Positions 1 through 9,692 of a stretch of DNA of 17,483 bases are shown in pieces. Under the pieces are notes generated by a model. It was not told the DNA's origin. It was given only the letters and a program-made list of their open reading frames with translations, and ran no database searches. A program made the position numbers and the translations under genes. The stretch comes from Chromera velia (lineage: Eukaryota; Sar; Chromeraceae). The stretch is taken from NCBI GenBank assembly GCA_018398765.1, contig JAHBMJ010003241.1, positions 16,633 through 34,115 of the forward strand, given 5' to 3'. How positions within the stretch are numbered: the stretch's first letter is position 1; the number at the start of each line of letters is the position of its first letter.

Positions 1-16
1 GGGGGGGGGGGGGGGG
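1..16. repeat. Terminal poly-G run (16 nt)
   Basis: The window opens with sixteen consecutive G residues. An equal run of sixteen C closes the other end. This is most likely where an assembly stopped at a homopolymer rather than a biological terminus. Confidence 0.9.
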
Positions 17-53
17 AGTTTCGAATGGGGAGATAAAGTCTGTCTACCAGTAC

Positions 54-323
54 TGCCCCCTTGACATGCATGGATGGGGTAAATTGAATGATGTTGTTCA
101 CAAGTTGACAGAATGCAAAGGGACGGAAATGGAAAGAGGACGCATGGATAGGCTTTTAGAGAAAGTAAAAGATGTACGCTCTGAGTCGGACTTGATCGTG
201 TGGGCACAACAGATGGCAAAGCAGCAGTTAGGACAGGCGGTGTACGAGAATAAAAAGAAAGTAAGAGAGATTTTCACACTCCTTCTCGAGAACACCCTGT
301 TGCCGGCGCACAGGCAATTTTAG
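54..323 (+). pseudogene. LINE copy A ORF2 C-terminal fragment
   Basis: This reading frame matches the end of LINE copy B. Shared features are VHKLTEC versus IHLLTEC, then an E-R-rich stretch, a WAQQ/AQW segment, and ENKKKVREI versus ENEKKV(stop)EM. The family feature is a C-terminal CX2C-Xn-HX4C finger that follows the RT in many LINE ORF2 proteins. Here the first Cys, the His and the last Cys are present, but the second Cys position reads Asp (CPLD), so the finger is probably broken. Copy A keeps an Arg (AGA) where copy B has a TGA stop, which shows that the copy B stop is a mutation. The frame ends at a TAG at 321-323. Only the last 89 codons are in the window. A separate small gene is less likely given the paired 3' end match. 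Confidence 0.65.
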
Positions 324-517
324 CTTGCCTTTATAAACGGTAAAGTCTTGATCCGATTGCTTTCAGATAGTTGTTTCCTGTTTTTCTCCATTTGAGTGTA
401 TGGAGCGGGTTCAGAGCTAGAATGTAACAGAGAGAGAAACATGAAACGCGCAGGGAGGGACGTGCTCAAGCTCGCGCGGGCACGGGGGGGCGGGGCACTC
501 ATATCCGCACGGCGTGG

Positions 518-612
518 ATACAGCTTTTTTGGTTAGTCTCTTTGTTTTTCTCTTTCTCATCTTCTTTTTATCTCTTCTCTTTTTTTTCTCTTTCTCTTTC
601 CTGTCTGGTTTT
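518..612. repeat. Pyrimidine-rich (T/C) low-complexity tract
   Basis: Almost continuous T and C on the + strand, with runs such as TTTTTTTTCTCTTTCTC. The short Lys/Arg-rich frame on the opposite strand is a by-product of the composition and is not called as a gene. Confidence 0.8.
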
Positions 613-1070
613 TTGCTCATAATTTCACTGCCTTGAAAATAGATCGTGCCCTACGGAGTTGACCTTTAGTCTTACTGAAGGATAGGAGAGACTGATAGGA
701 CTACCATAGGTACCGTACTCCAGTCAATTTAGTCAGTCCTAGAGAAGCGAAGTCTCTGTGCCTGCATCTCATCTGATTCTCGTTTAATCTTGTATATATT
801 CCTTCTTCGCTGTTGACTGTCTACTGTGCTCAGCAGCCGAGCCCTTCCTCAGGAGTCGGTATCCAGGGAAGTGTTCCATAGGGTTCCTACCCTGTAGACT
901 GCACTCCTTAGTACCCTTTTTCAGTCTGACATGGACGCGTTCTTTTGCTCCTCTTTTTCGGTCTCCCTTTTTGGCTTTGTCTTCCCTCTCGGTCGTTTCC
1001 CCTGCCACTGTAAGTCTGTTCTGATGCAGATAGTTTTTAACCCTAGTTGCTTGAGGGTGGAGCTACCCTC

Positions 1071-1094
1071 TATTTCTATTTCTATTTCTATTTC
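1071..1094. repeat. (TATTTC)4 hexanucleotide microsatellite
   Basis: Four perfect copies of TATTTC, flanked by GGGTGGAGCTACCC on the left. It lies about 80 nt upstream of the conserved LINE 3' block. Six-nt periodicity keeps a reading frame open (Ile-Ser repeats), but nothing else suggests coding. Confidence 0.95.
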
Positions 1095-1215
1095 CACCCT
1101 AGCTAGGCTTTGATCCATGCAAATGCCCCAGTGGGGCCTAGGTCGAGGGATCGAATCTATGCAAGAAATACTAAGTTGGCCAGAGCCTATATGACTCACC
1201 GGCTTTAACCTCATA

Positions 1216-1230
1216 CATCATCATCATCAT
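1216..1230 (+). repeat. (CAT)5 tail of LINE copy A
   Basis: Five perfect CAT units follow directly after the conserved CTTTAACCTCA block. Copy B ends in an imperfect CAATTCAATTCATTCAAA at the same place. A simple-repeat tail is what target-primed reverse transcription leaves in many LINE clades, so this marks the 3' end of copy A. Confidence 0.75.
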
Positions 1231-1240
1231 TAAAATAGTC

Positions 1241-1505
1241 AAATACCCTAGGCACCCAATGCTTCCCTCACTGTTCAGTCATCTGGCAGTGCCCCTTCAC
1301 GCCTCTAGGGGGTTGTACTCCTAGGTATATATTCCTTCCTACACTAAAATTAGGGGGTATACACTCAATAATAACTATAGTATACAGTAAAAGTAGTGTT
1401 TTTCGCTCATTGTTCAAGTTAATAGCGAGAGTTAAGTAGTGCTTCCCCCTTCTACCGAGTACATGTCAGTAAAGAATAAGAAAATAATGGTGGGAGGTAG
1501 AGAGC
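1241..1505. other. Spacer between LINE copies; no gene seen
   Basis: The sequence between the tail of LINE A and the first recognisable endonuclease motif of LINE B. It may include the 5' UTR of LINE B. No ORF1, promoter motif or target duplication could be identified with confidence. Confidence 0.4.
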
Positions 1506-1510
1506 TTTCG

Positions 1511-2430
1511 ATCTTGATAGTGAATGGAGCTAGGAAGCTTTGTCTCCCGAGTCTCTAACAGAACGCCCAACTCCTGGCTTGTCAGACTTTCTCTCATACG
1601 GAAGGTACACATCGTGGTTCTAACAGAAACACATATCCCCACATAGCCTGTAAACACCTCCACACATACAGGTAAAAACTTTAGTCACCGAGAGTGGTTG
1701 AAAAAGCAGGTAGGGTTGGAGTCTTTGCGGGCAGCCAAAGTAAAAGATGTAAACATAGAAAGGGTCTGCATTCTCGTACACAAAAGTCTCTTGAACGTTT
1801 TAAAACCCTCCTGGGACCTGGTTGGGCCAAGCATGGTACGTTTGTCAGTTTAAGTGTCTTTTCAAAAGGAAGGGGGTCAAAGTAATGTGTGCAAGCTCCA
1901 TATATTTGGCTTGTATATGCTTGTATCTCCTTGGAGAAAACTTGAGTGCAAGAGAAAAAGACAAGCATGCCCTTGAGATAGAACGGATTGGCATAATCGA
2001 TGTTGTCTGCCAAGTCCCCCTCAATGAACTCAGAATCATTACTGGGAACTTCAACGGGCACCTAGGGAAAAGGATGCCGCAAGGCATCACGTGGGATCGA
2101 AAGTTAGAGCTGGTGGGAGAAGAAGAGGAAGAAGTGATTGAAAGGCTCTGAAGATCGTCTGAATATAGCAGCAAGAGAATCGGGCTAAATGAATAGGGTA
2201 AGTGGGTGCTTTCATTTTGCGAAAAATCGAATCTGTTGCCAATCCATGGTCTTTCCCTTTATTGTGAAAACGAAAATGTGAACGTATCCTTCCCAGGTCC
2301 ATACACTTACTTTTCTGGAGGGCACACGACCGCTATTGATTTCTTCTTGGTTGATCTGTCCTTTTTGAAGGCCTGGAGCTCCCTCGAAGTCCAAAGGGAC
2401 ACTAACTTCACCCCTCTGCACTCTTCTGTC
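1511..2430 (+). pseudogene. LINE B endonuclease (APE/exonuclease-endonuclease-phosphatase) domain, decayed
   Basis: An AP-like endonuclease nicks target DNA to start target-primed reverse transcription. Visible motifs in order are ILIVNGARK (1511 onward, the N of the first motif), VVLTETH (about 1611-1634, catalytic Glu), GNFNGHLG (2044 onward, where the family has GDFN), LLSFCEKSNLLPI, YTYFSGGHTTAIDFF (about 2305-2346, the Thr/Asp motif) and a PLHSSV that replaces the usual SDHxPL. The first motif, the Glu motif and the rest fall in three different frames, so at least two frameshifts lie before about 1900. After that the frame is continuous but has TGA at 2149 and TAG at 2194. GNFN in place of GDFN would remove a key acid and is explained by a single G-to-A change. 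Confidence 0.75.
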
Positions 2431-3183
2431 TCTTTTTCTTTTTTCCTTGATTCTTCTTTGTCTGACTCCTCCCTCTCTTCCCCTGACGTTCCCCATGAAG
2501 AAGAAATAAGGATAAACTCTTTCCTCCCGCTTCTAAAAGTAAACAGGGTGGATCCTGTATCTGATGAAGAGCTCGCATCTCTGGTATCAGTGGTTAAGTA
2601 ATTCACTGAAAAAGTCTACCCTGGTTTGTGGGAATCTGGCCTTTCAACGCTATAGAGAATGAACCTGTCGCTTCCGTTTATTGCTCCTCCTCCACCCCCC
2701 CCTCCCCCCAAACCCTCCCCTCCTCCCGAACCTCCTCCTCTCGCTTCCCCTCTTTCCCCTACGGGTCCCTCTTATCAAAAGGTCTGTCTCCTAGAACAGC
2801 TTGAAAGGTCAGGCCAAACCCTAGGCCAAACCTGGGAGGAAGTTTTGGCCGCCAGCAAGGTTGGGGAGTCTAAGGACGCGGCGAAGCCTAAAAAGAGAAA
2901 GAAAAGGCAGGCCTCAGCCAGACAACCATGGTGGGACAACGAGTGTGCGGTGATGAAGTTAAGGATAAGAGAGGCAGAAAGACAGGCAAAAGACGCACCA
3001 AACCGCTTGCATCTGGCTTACAAAGAACTACTCAAGGTAAAAAGACAGTAAAAGCGCCTCTTTGTGTCAAAATGAAGGAAATATCAGCAAGCTCTGGCAG
3101 CATGGCTAGTAAGAGAGGCAGTATACGAACCAACAAAGAGCTGGCAATAGTGCAGGAAGTCCAAAAGTGAGGGAAATGGGGGG
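2431..3183 (+). pseudogene. LINE B ORF2 linker between endonuclease and RT
   Basis: This continues the same frame as the endonuclease and RT. A Ser-rich stretch is followed by a Pro-rich block (about 2677-2760, PPPPPPPPKPSPPPEPPP), then a Lys/Arg cluster (KPKKRKKRQ, about 2887-2913) that could act in nucleic-acid binding or as a nuclear signal, and PWWDNECAVMKLRIREAER, a WWxxE/D-type motif seen just before the RT in many LINEs. In-frame stops occur at 2599 (TAA), 2653 (TAG), 3049 (TAA), 3073 (TGA) and 3148 (TAG), with no frameshift. All five could derive from Gln or Arg codons by one C-to-T change. Confidence 0.7.
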
Positions 3184-4112
3184 ATGAAACCGTCTACTGA
3201 TTCTTTCTTTCTTTTTTGGGCCCGTGTATTTAAGGGAGACAGACTCTCCCCCGCCCCTGCTGGCCCTGTGTTCCTCTCTCCTTCTTCCCCCACTTTTTCT
3301 TTGCACATTGTAAAGGAAACCTTAAAAGGAATAGATGTGAATAAGGCTGCCAGTCTTGATGGAATCGCCCTTAAACATCTCGCTCTTTGCTTCAAACACT
3401 TAACCCTTTCTCGTTTTCTCCTCTTTGTCTTCTTTAATTTGTTTCATTCTTTTTCCTTTTGGTCATGTAGATGGAACGTCCTGAGGATTGCTCCAGTACC
3501 AAAGGGTCCCGCTTCCCTTGATTGCAATGAATGGAGGCCCATTCACATTGTTGGTCTTCTGGGTAAGGTTTTTGCTCTTTTTATGGATGTCTGCCTTTGT
3601 AAAGAGACGAGGATCGATGAGAGACAGTTAGGCTTCAAGAGGGGCATGGGGATACGCAAAGCATTTGCGTCTCTCTCTTCTCTCATTCTTTAGTCTAAAC
3701 ATAAAAAAGAATCCCTCGTCGCAGCATTTGTAGACTTTTCCAAAGCTTTTGATACAGTGCCCAGAGAGAAAATGTTAGAGAGACTGAAGGATGAAGGGGT
3801 CAGTCAGGCAGACATCCACATAATTCATTCTATGTACTGTAATGTTGCTGCAAGGGTTAATGGGGGGGACAAGTGCTTATCAGAGGGAACGGGTGTGAAG
3901 CAGGGTGATCCTCTTTCTCCTCTTCTTTTTGTCCTATTTATAAACAATTTACACAAAGCCCTCAGCTCTGAAAACCAACAGCCGAGTGGTAATGAAAGAA
4001 GGAGCGCTTTGAAACCTGTCAAGCTTTCCACAACTCTAATAAAAAGTATTGATTATACTGATGACCTTATGTTGTTTGCTTACAGCGCCGCAGACCTGTA
4101 AGAGAGACTCTG
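3184..4112 (+). pseudogene. LINE B reverse transcriptase, fingers and palm
   Basis: Reverse transcriptase of the non-LTR type. Motifs in order are KAASLDGIALKHL (fingers), NEWRPIHIVGLLGKVF (the N-x-RPI motif), QLGFKRGMG, AAFVDFSKAFDTV (3727-3759, first catalytic Asp), GVKQGDPLSPLLFVLF (3901 on) and IDYTDDLMLF (YTDD at 4054-4065, in place of YADD). Both catalytic Asp of the palm are kept; Ala-to-Thr is a GCT-to-ACT transition. Stops at 3691 (TAG) and 4099 (TAA) interrupt an otherwise clean frame. The copia element enters at 4112, between the palm and the thumb, and the frame resumes at 10045. Confidence 0.9.
4108..4112. repeat. Target-site duplication CTCTG (left copy)
   Basis: CTCTG lies immediately left of the first LTR base (TGAAAG at 4113). 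The same five bases sit immediately right of the other LTR (10040-10044). Five-bp duplications are typical of Ty1/copia integrases. The perfect match proves insertion into the LINE at this point. Confidence 0.95.
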
Positions 4113-4401
4113 TGAAAGACCCTAGAAGCCACTAGATGTTCTCAACTAGAAGCTTATCATTAGAGTCTCTTAAGATCTTCTTATAGGGAAAGACTGAAGG
4201 ACGGGATGCATTGCATATTCCCGTTCCTTTCATTGTTCAGCCGTTTCATCTCATCACATTTTATGAGCATGCTACTATTGATTGCAATTAATTCAAATTG
4301 CATGAAAAAGCATGCATATACATGCATGTAGCTCGGCATGGCTCATCAATCTACAAGGTGGCGCGCATGGTGATGGGCACTTCAGGCATGGCGGCTTAAC
4401 A
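4113..4401 (-). repeat. Copia 3' LTR
   Basis: 289 bp, starting TGAAAGACCC and ending GGCGGCTTAACA on the + strand (TG..CA ends on both strands). It aligns to the LTR at 9751-10039 without gaps, with 14 differences that are all transitions. It is the 3' LTR because the coding strand is minus. Confidence 0.95.
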
Positions 4402-4410
4402 ATCACCCCC
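4402..4410 (-). other. Polypurine tract of the copia element
   Basis: Directly upstream of the 3' LTR on the coding (-) strand is GGGGGTGAT. A short purine run at this place primes plus-strand DNA synthesis in LTR elements. The tract is short but correctly positioned. Confidence 0.55.
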
Positions 4411-4452
4411 TGACTGAGGCACGGACGAAGGAACAAATACAGAGCCGTCTGT

Positions 4453-5448
4453 CTACCCACAACGCCGACTGACTCTCATGCACATGCTCAATCGCTTCGT
4501 AAAGTCAATTTTCTTAATACGTGCTCCTGCTTTCTCTTTCTTTTCAACTCTCGCAGTGGAAGGAACATCACCATTGCTGCGCTCTAACATGAGCTTGGTC
4601 TGTCTATCTGCCCCTAGATCTGCCCTCATGTCACTAGTCCTGCACCAGTACACATGGGAACGCAGACGACGCAATTCCTGCCTGACATAAGCAAGAAGAC
4701 CATTCATAGCAGGCTCTGCCTTTGCCTGTCCAGACTCTAGCTGATCCATCAACGGCCTGGAATCCATCATGAATTCAATCGGCACTTTCTTACACCAAAG
4801 CGCCTCTGCCAGATCCTTCCAAGCAAAAGCTTTCTTCACGCTCTCTGCAGATGCAACTGTCTCTGACGAAGTGCTCAAAATCAGCTTTCGCTTCACTCTC
4901 GCACTCTTCCACGCAAAAAGGTTATTCTTTTTTAAAGTATGAATCCTTTCTCTTTCTACCTGTTCTGTCTGATCTACAAGGTAAGCTTCGTTTCCCCATC
5001 GCCCTTCACACTTCTGGAGAGAATAAGACCCATCATGGAAAACAACCATCTTGGGGTCCTTGACTGTGGTAAAAATAAGAGAGGTCTTCTTTTGCTTCAC
5101 ATGATTCAACAAATGCAAACCACCTTCTACCTTCTCTGCAGACGGCTTAGTCGACCAACGACTCAACTCACCAAAAAGAAAAGAAATGTCTGGCTGTGTC
5201 CTTGCTGCCCACCCAGTCACCCCCATGATCTTCTGCATGAGGGGCACATATTCTTCTTTAATCTCTTCTTCTGTTGGAGGGTCCAAAAGGTCTGGTCTGA
5301 TCTTCCCCCCCTTCAGTTTGCTCTCTTCCACTTCAACGGACTCAAGATACTCTTCCTGACTCATCTCAAAACCTTCCTTTGTTTTCTTTAGTTGCATACC
5401 TATGTAGCTCATTGTCTCTCCTTCTTTTAACACCTCAAGCTCGTCCAT
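4453..5448 (-). pseudogene. Copia RT C-terminus and RNase H
   Basis: The longest open stretch of pol, 331 codons, read from the Met at 5448. It starts just after the RT active site. SYIGMQLKKT is the usual copia (Y/F)LGM motif. Next comes GVTGWAARTQPDISFLFGELSRWSTKP, a copia signature shortened here to its key parts GWAARTQPDI and ELSRWSTKPS. The RNase H acids are visible in order: Asp in VVFHDGSYS, Glu in STSSETVAS, Asp in FMMDSRPL, and Asp in MRADLGAD. All four are kept, so this part could have been active. RNase H removes the RNA strand from the RNA-DNA hybrid. The TAG at 4453 may or may not be the native stop, since about 50 nt of open frame follow before the LTR. Confidence 0.85.
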
Positions 5449-5463
5449 TTTCAGTTTCTCTTA

Positions 5464-6228
5464 AAGAGGAGAAAGGAAAAAAAGGGGATCTTTAGCAAAA
5501 AGAAGAAGATCATCGACATGCCTGACTAACATGGCCTTCACTTCACCCCCCTCCCCGCCTCTGTGAACGAAAATGCTTTCTTTTATCTCCTTCTACCCCA
5601 ATTCCTTTGCTATCTTCTTAAAGGAGAGAGAGAAGAGATGGGGACTGTCTGCAAGGCCGTACATTGCTTTCTTCAATTTCAAGACGGCACCTGGTTTCAT
5701 CCATTCAGGACAATCAGGAGGGAGAGAAGTGGGAAGTTAGATAAAAATAGAGTCAGAAATGGGAGCAGTCAGAAAAGGAGTGCGGATGTCCGACTTTGCA
5801 GCCGTCTATCCCTTCGAAGAAGTAAAAGAAAGAACTAAAAGAACTGCCCACCAATCTGCCATCCCACTAAAAGTCTCTAACTCTTTTCGGTCGTCCTAAA
5901 ACCTTTTTACGACCAGCCTTGCTTTTGCGACTCTTTTCCCTTCCTTTATTTTCCAAGTAAGCACCCACCTGCACTTCATGGCTTTTCTTCCTTTTGGCAG
6001 ATGCACACCTGGCTGAAAGACATCACATTCGATGAATTGATTCAATTCGGCTTTCTGTCCTTCAACGTGAGACCCCCCCGTAACCTCTTCTGGAGTGGCA
6101 TCGATGTGTCTTTTCTTTGGATTCACGTGAGAAAGCATATTCTCCACAACTTCCTTATCGACCTCCAACACACGGGGTAAGGGACGTCGGGCTTTCTCTT
6201 TTTCCTTGATTGCGCGCGCAAGCTTCTA
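5464..6228 (-). pseudogene. Copia reverse transcriptase domain, several stops
   Basis: Copia-type RT in one frame with TAG at 6226, 5896, 5806 and 5593 and TAA at 5737 and 5461. Motifs in order are QFIECDVFQPG, LPKGRKAMKCRWVLTWKIK (the KWV..K region), KARLVVKRF (RLVAKGF), DIRTPFL (first catalytic Asp), LPPDCPEWMKPGAVLKLKKA, MYGLADSPHLF (the YGLK.SP motif) and VRHVDDLLLFA (5509-5520, HVDD where the family often has YVDD). The acids of the catalytic triad are present. Two TAG codons (SSKG*TAAKS and KELG*KEI) sit where related elements usually have Trp or another aromatic residue. The others fit Gln. The downstream stretch continues in frame into RNase H. Confidence 0.85.
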
Positions 6229-6911
6229 CTTCAACTCATTTAGTCTCTCTTGCAGATCTTCTATCTTTTCATTTTTATCTTCTCTTCTCTGTGCAAAACG
6301 CACATCTTCCTTCCTTTCTTCATCTTTCTGCATAAAATATGCATCGTCAGACGGCAGCTTCCAAATTCCGCTCACAGCGGACTCGCATACCGACTGGCCG
6401 TCTGTAGGCACCGACTGACGTCTACGCCTGTCTTTCCTTCTCGGAACAGAGCCTGACCGGCATCTGACCCCCCTTGCCCAGACCCATTCGCCTGGCTGCC
6501 CTGCACACCCTCTGTATCCCCGTCCAGCTCCCCTCCCTGATGCTGTGCAATCATCTCGAGGTAGCCGCCCCGAAGTGACTGCCCAGCAAAAGCGGCAGGA
6601 GGAAGAACTGATGCATTCGCGCCCTCACCCCCCTCGCTGGCCATCGAGGGAGACAAAACGCACTGCTCGGCTTGCTTTGCAGCTTGCCGCGGAACATCAG
6701 GGAAAAAGTATGCAGGGCCGAAAGAAGAAGAGAAACGTGCATGCCTCCCTGCACCGGAATCAACCTCCATTTTATCCACATCCACATCCGAAAAAAAATT
6801 TTCTTGTGGAACAAAACCTTGTCTATCTGGAGACAAAGAAGAAGAAGAAGGAGAAAAAGAAATAAAAGAAATGCCTGACCACCTGATAAGTGAAACAAGT
6901 GAAGGATGCAC
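6229..6911 (-). pseudogene. Copia integrase-RT spacer region with the single frameshift
   Basis: The region between the integrase and the RT is Ser/Gly/Gln-rich and poorly conserved, as in other copia elements. From 6911 to about 6410 it reads on in the integrase frame. From about 6411 a second frame takes over, ending in an acidic/basic coiled stretch (QKDEERKEDVRFAQRRED, ERLNELK). Codon positions of the stops on either side (6912 and 6226) differ by a non-multiple of three. This is the only frameshift of the whole gag-pol. The exact site within about 6372-6500 could not be fixed. Confidence 0.55.
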
Positions 6912-8426
6912 TCACAAAGGCTTCCATCCGTTCCTCTTTTCTATCAGAACTACCACTACAGACGAATTCTCTACAGAAGCAAAGATGCCTTCCTTTCCGT
7001 GGACAGGCTCTGCCCCTTTCTTGATTGGGTGAGGATCATACATCACAACCCTATCCCCCACAGCAATCGGAAAAATCTCTTTTGCCTTCTTTTCCCCCAA
7101 AACTGCCTTCATTGGAGACTCCCCTGTTACGGTCGACACAACTTCATTTAACTGCTGCACCACCCCCGGAAAGAGCCATTTCTCTGTATATCTGGGTAAG
7201 CGGGCCTTTCTGACTGTCTTTCTTAAGAGTCTCTTTACAGTTTTATTTGGTCTTTCTACTTGTTTCTGTACTTGAGGACAGTAGTCTGGTCTTCTCTCAT
7301 GATGCACTCCCTCTCTTTGCAAAAAAGAATCGTATTCCTTCTCGAACTCGCCTCCATTGTCTGTCTTAACGATCTTTGGTTTCCCTTTCCCAAGTCTCTG
7401 CCACTTCCTTGTCCAGTGGATCATTGCTCTCTTTGCCTGACTTTTTTGAGAAAGAGTCTTTCTCTGCATGAATCTCGTTTTTTTATCAACAAGGAGACTG
7501 GCTGGCACACCCCCCACAAGTATGCAGAGGTCATGCACAACAATATCATTGAATTCTTCTGCCCTCCCCCCCAGTGTTTGTCTTGCTGGAATTTTTCTCA
7601 TGGTTGCATTCACTTCTCTACACTTGCGACAGTCAATCATCTCTGTACAATCCTTCACGCGCACACGGTGAGCCATTCCTTTTTCTCTCAGGGTCGCATA
7701 CAAACGCTTACCTGTCAAGTGTCTAAAACGGCAGTGCCACATGTTCAATTCTCTTTGGGTCATCTGACCATCTTGAGCAAGAGAAAAAGAATCGGGTCCG
7801 GAGGGTTGAGAAGCTCCCGCCTGCTCTCTACCTGCCATCGCCTTTTCTATCGGGGGGGAGACGGGATTATCACCAGAAGAAATCTTCTCTTCCTCAGTGA
7901 CTGCCAGGCAGACACATTCATTCATTCGTTTAGAAGAAAAAGAAATAAAAGAAGAAGAAGAAGAAAAAGGAAATACGTGAATTACGTGTACACCGTCTCT
8001 CTTTTCTAACAACGCTTTGATTTTCTTTCCGTCTCTTGATGAATGTAATTCGACCCAATAAGGCTTGTCGACTTTCTGTAAACGGAGACCCCGAACAGAT
8101 AAAAGAGAAACAGGAACCGAACGCGAGTATGCACCTTCTATGTACACCTCCTCGATTTCATTCTCTGGAGACAAAACACCGATACGCGCACGCACGTATC
8201 TATCTATCTGAAAAGAATCTCCCTCAGCTTTCTCATACGTCACTTTCTTTTTCCAACTGTCTACAATGCAATCATCCAAGTCACGACCAATCAGATGCTT
8301 ACTACAACCAGTATCAGCAAAAGGAAAGCGGACCTCTTCACATTCACAGTCGTCCTCTGCCAGGGGTGCAAATAGGTTTGAGGAACGAAAGCCCCTTGCC
8401 GTCTCTTGTCCCACGCCCGAGCGTGG
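6912..8426 (-). pseudogene. Copia protease and integrase
   Basis: The open part of pol, about 500 codons between a TGA at 8427 and a TGA at 6912. FADTGCSKHLIG (DTG at 8307-8315) is the aspartic protease active site, which cuts the polyprotein. MWHCRFRHLTGKRLY ... CRKC is the HHCC zinc domain (HX4H, CX2C) before the integrase. The core has VVHDLC, KIVKTDNGGEFEKEY and QVQKQVERPNKTVKR, that is Asp, Asp and Glu with 34 residues between the last two. Copia integrase inserts the cDNA and makes 5-bp duplications, in agreement with CTCTG here. All key residues are present. The frame is the same as gag, so a single Gag-Pol polyprotein is implied. Confidence 0.9.
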
Positions 8427-9692
8427 TCAATCGCCCTTCCCCCCTCCGGAGGAGGAAGAGGATCCCCCTTTCTTCTTGTATGCAGGGGCGCCCGTGTAGT
8501 GAACCTTCTCACCACAATCCCTGCACTCGATGTTCTTCTTCTTGGCCCAGCACTCACCCTCGTGCTTTCTTCCACAAGTGTAGCAGACCGGATGCTGCCC
8601 CCCCTGACCGGAGCTCCCACTCGAACCCTGCCCGCAGGACCCCCTAGTATTCCCGTTCTCCCTCTGCCTACCACGATCATTCCCCTTGTGTCCCCCTTTA
8701 GGATTGGAGGAACGCCCTGCCTTCTCCCTTCCCCCTTCCCCGCCCTTCTCCTTCTCCTCGATGGCAGCGAACCAGTCAAGGTGAGGACGAATATTGTCCT
8801 ACGAGAGCGAGTTCAGATCAAGGAGCATCTCTCCCTTCTGCACTCTGATGGCAGTGATGAGGGTGTTCTTTTGGTCGGAGTCTAGGGCGTGGAGGATCAT
8901 GGTCGGCTTCGCTACATCTTTGATGGGTCTCTGCACCCCCATCGCTTCCACCTCCAGATTGAACAGACGTCGACGCAGGGTTTTGAACCCAAACTTGATC
9001 TTGGGCTTGAGGACCTCTCCGGCTGCGCTGCGCCGGTTGGTGTTGTAGGGGAATTCCTTGACCTTCTCCTCCACTGCCAGTTGCCTCACAAGCAGGTTAG
9101 AGAGGTATTCTTCCTTCACACGCCTGAGGACCTCCTTGTGCTTAAGGCCAGCGCAGAAGAATCGCTTGAGGTGGGACTTGAACCTCGAGTTATTCTTGGC
9201 GGCCTTGTACATACCCATCCAAACCACCCTCTTCCACTGACCAGAAGAGCCAAAACGGGACCTCCAGAGCTCTTCCTTTATGAAATCTCCCCACTGTCTC
9301 TCTCAATCCTTAAACCCCTCCTTGGGATCAAACACAGGCAGAAGCGCTCAGTCCACCTTCACCTTTTTCCACGAGGAAAACGACACGACAGAGGAAGAAT
9401 CAGAGGACTCAAACTCGCTGGAAGAGTCCGAGTCATCAGAAAAGTCCGAATCGTTGCTCGGCACAGCAACAAAAACCTTCTACCGTCTCTTGTTCTTTCC
9501 GGACTTCTTTTTTTCCAAAATCTTTTCTATGATCTTGTTAATCTTTTCTTCTAATTTCTTCTCTAGAAGGGAATCGAGTTTGGAATCAAGAGTCACTGCG
9601 CTGCTGCTTGACTGTGCAGCTGCAGCTTCTTCTTGGGCCTTCTTCTTGGCCTCTTCCTTTTCCTTTCTCCTCTGAGCTCTCGTTTGGACCAT
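8427..9692 (-). pseudogene. Copia Gag with CCHC knuckle, five stops
   Basis: The start is taken at the ATG at 9692 (context AAGATGG), beginning MVQTRAQRRKEKEEAKKK. Downstream are a Lys/Glu coiled stretch, a Ser/Asp-acidic patch and the Gag core (DFIKEELWRSRFGSSGQW onward). A Gly/Arg/Ser-rich part follows. It carries CYTCGRKHEGECW (about 8550-8590), a short CX2CX3HX3C knuckle, then CRDCGEKVH, a second knuckle whose last Cys is missing. Gag packages the element RNA. In-frame stops are TAG 9480, TGA 9348, TGA 9303, TAG 8799 and TGA 8427, with no frameshift. Each is one transition from Gln, Arg or Trp. Confidence 0.8.

Larger units (their letters stand above)
324..1170. other. Stretch between LINE A ORF2 and its 3' end; no gene recognised
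   Basis: No convincing protein was found on either strand. The stretch holds a pyrimidine-rich tract (about 518-612), a (TATTTC)4 array and otherwise unremarkable sequence. It may be 3' UTR of LINE A, or an insertion, because the corresponding interval in LINE B is only about 50 nt. I saw no terminal inverted repeats or target duplications that would define an inserted element. Confidence 0.4.
45..1230 (+). mobile_element. LINE copy A, 3' portion only (APE/RT-type non-LTR element)
   Basis: This is the 3' end of a non-LTR retrotransposon related to the larger LINE at about 1500-11488. Two blocks are shared. The first is the ORF2 C-terminus (54-323 versus 11074-11379). The second is the 3' terminal block (1175-1211 versus 11430-11472), sharing GCCAGAGCCTA, CTCACC and GCTTTAACC. 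It ends in a (CAT)5 tail, as expected of LINE families that end in simple repeats. The distance between the two blocks is about 850 nt here but only about 50 nt in copy B, so this copy either has a longer 3' UTR or carries an unidentified insertion. The 5' part lies outside the window. Confidence 0.7.

Noticed and set aside
7260-8009. Long + strand frame opposite copia integrase
   Set aside because: It is the antisense of a clearly recognised integrase and has no domain of its own.
8036-8647. Long + strand frame opposite the Gag and protease
   Set aside because: Antisense shadow of Gag-Pol with biased composition and no recognisable motif.
4453-9692. Reassigned stop codons (for example TAA/TAG read as Gln) instead of mutations
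   Set aside because: TAG occurs at positions fitting both Gln and Trp, TGA stops are also frequent, and LINE A has an Arg where LINE B has TGA. A single reassignment does not explain this, and the predicted host gene has no internal stops.
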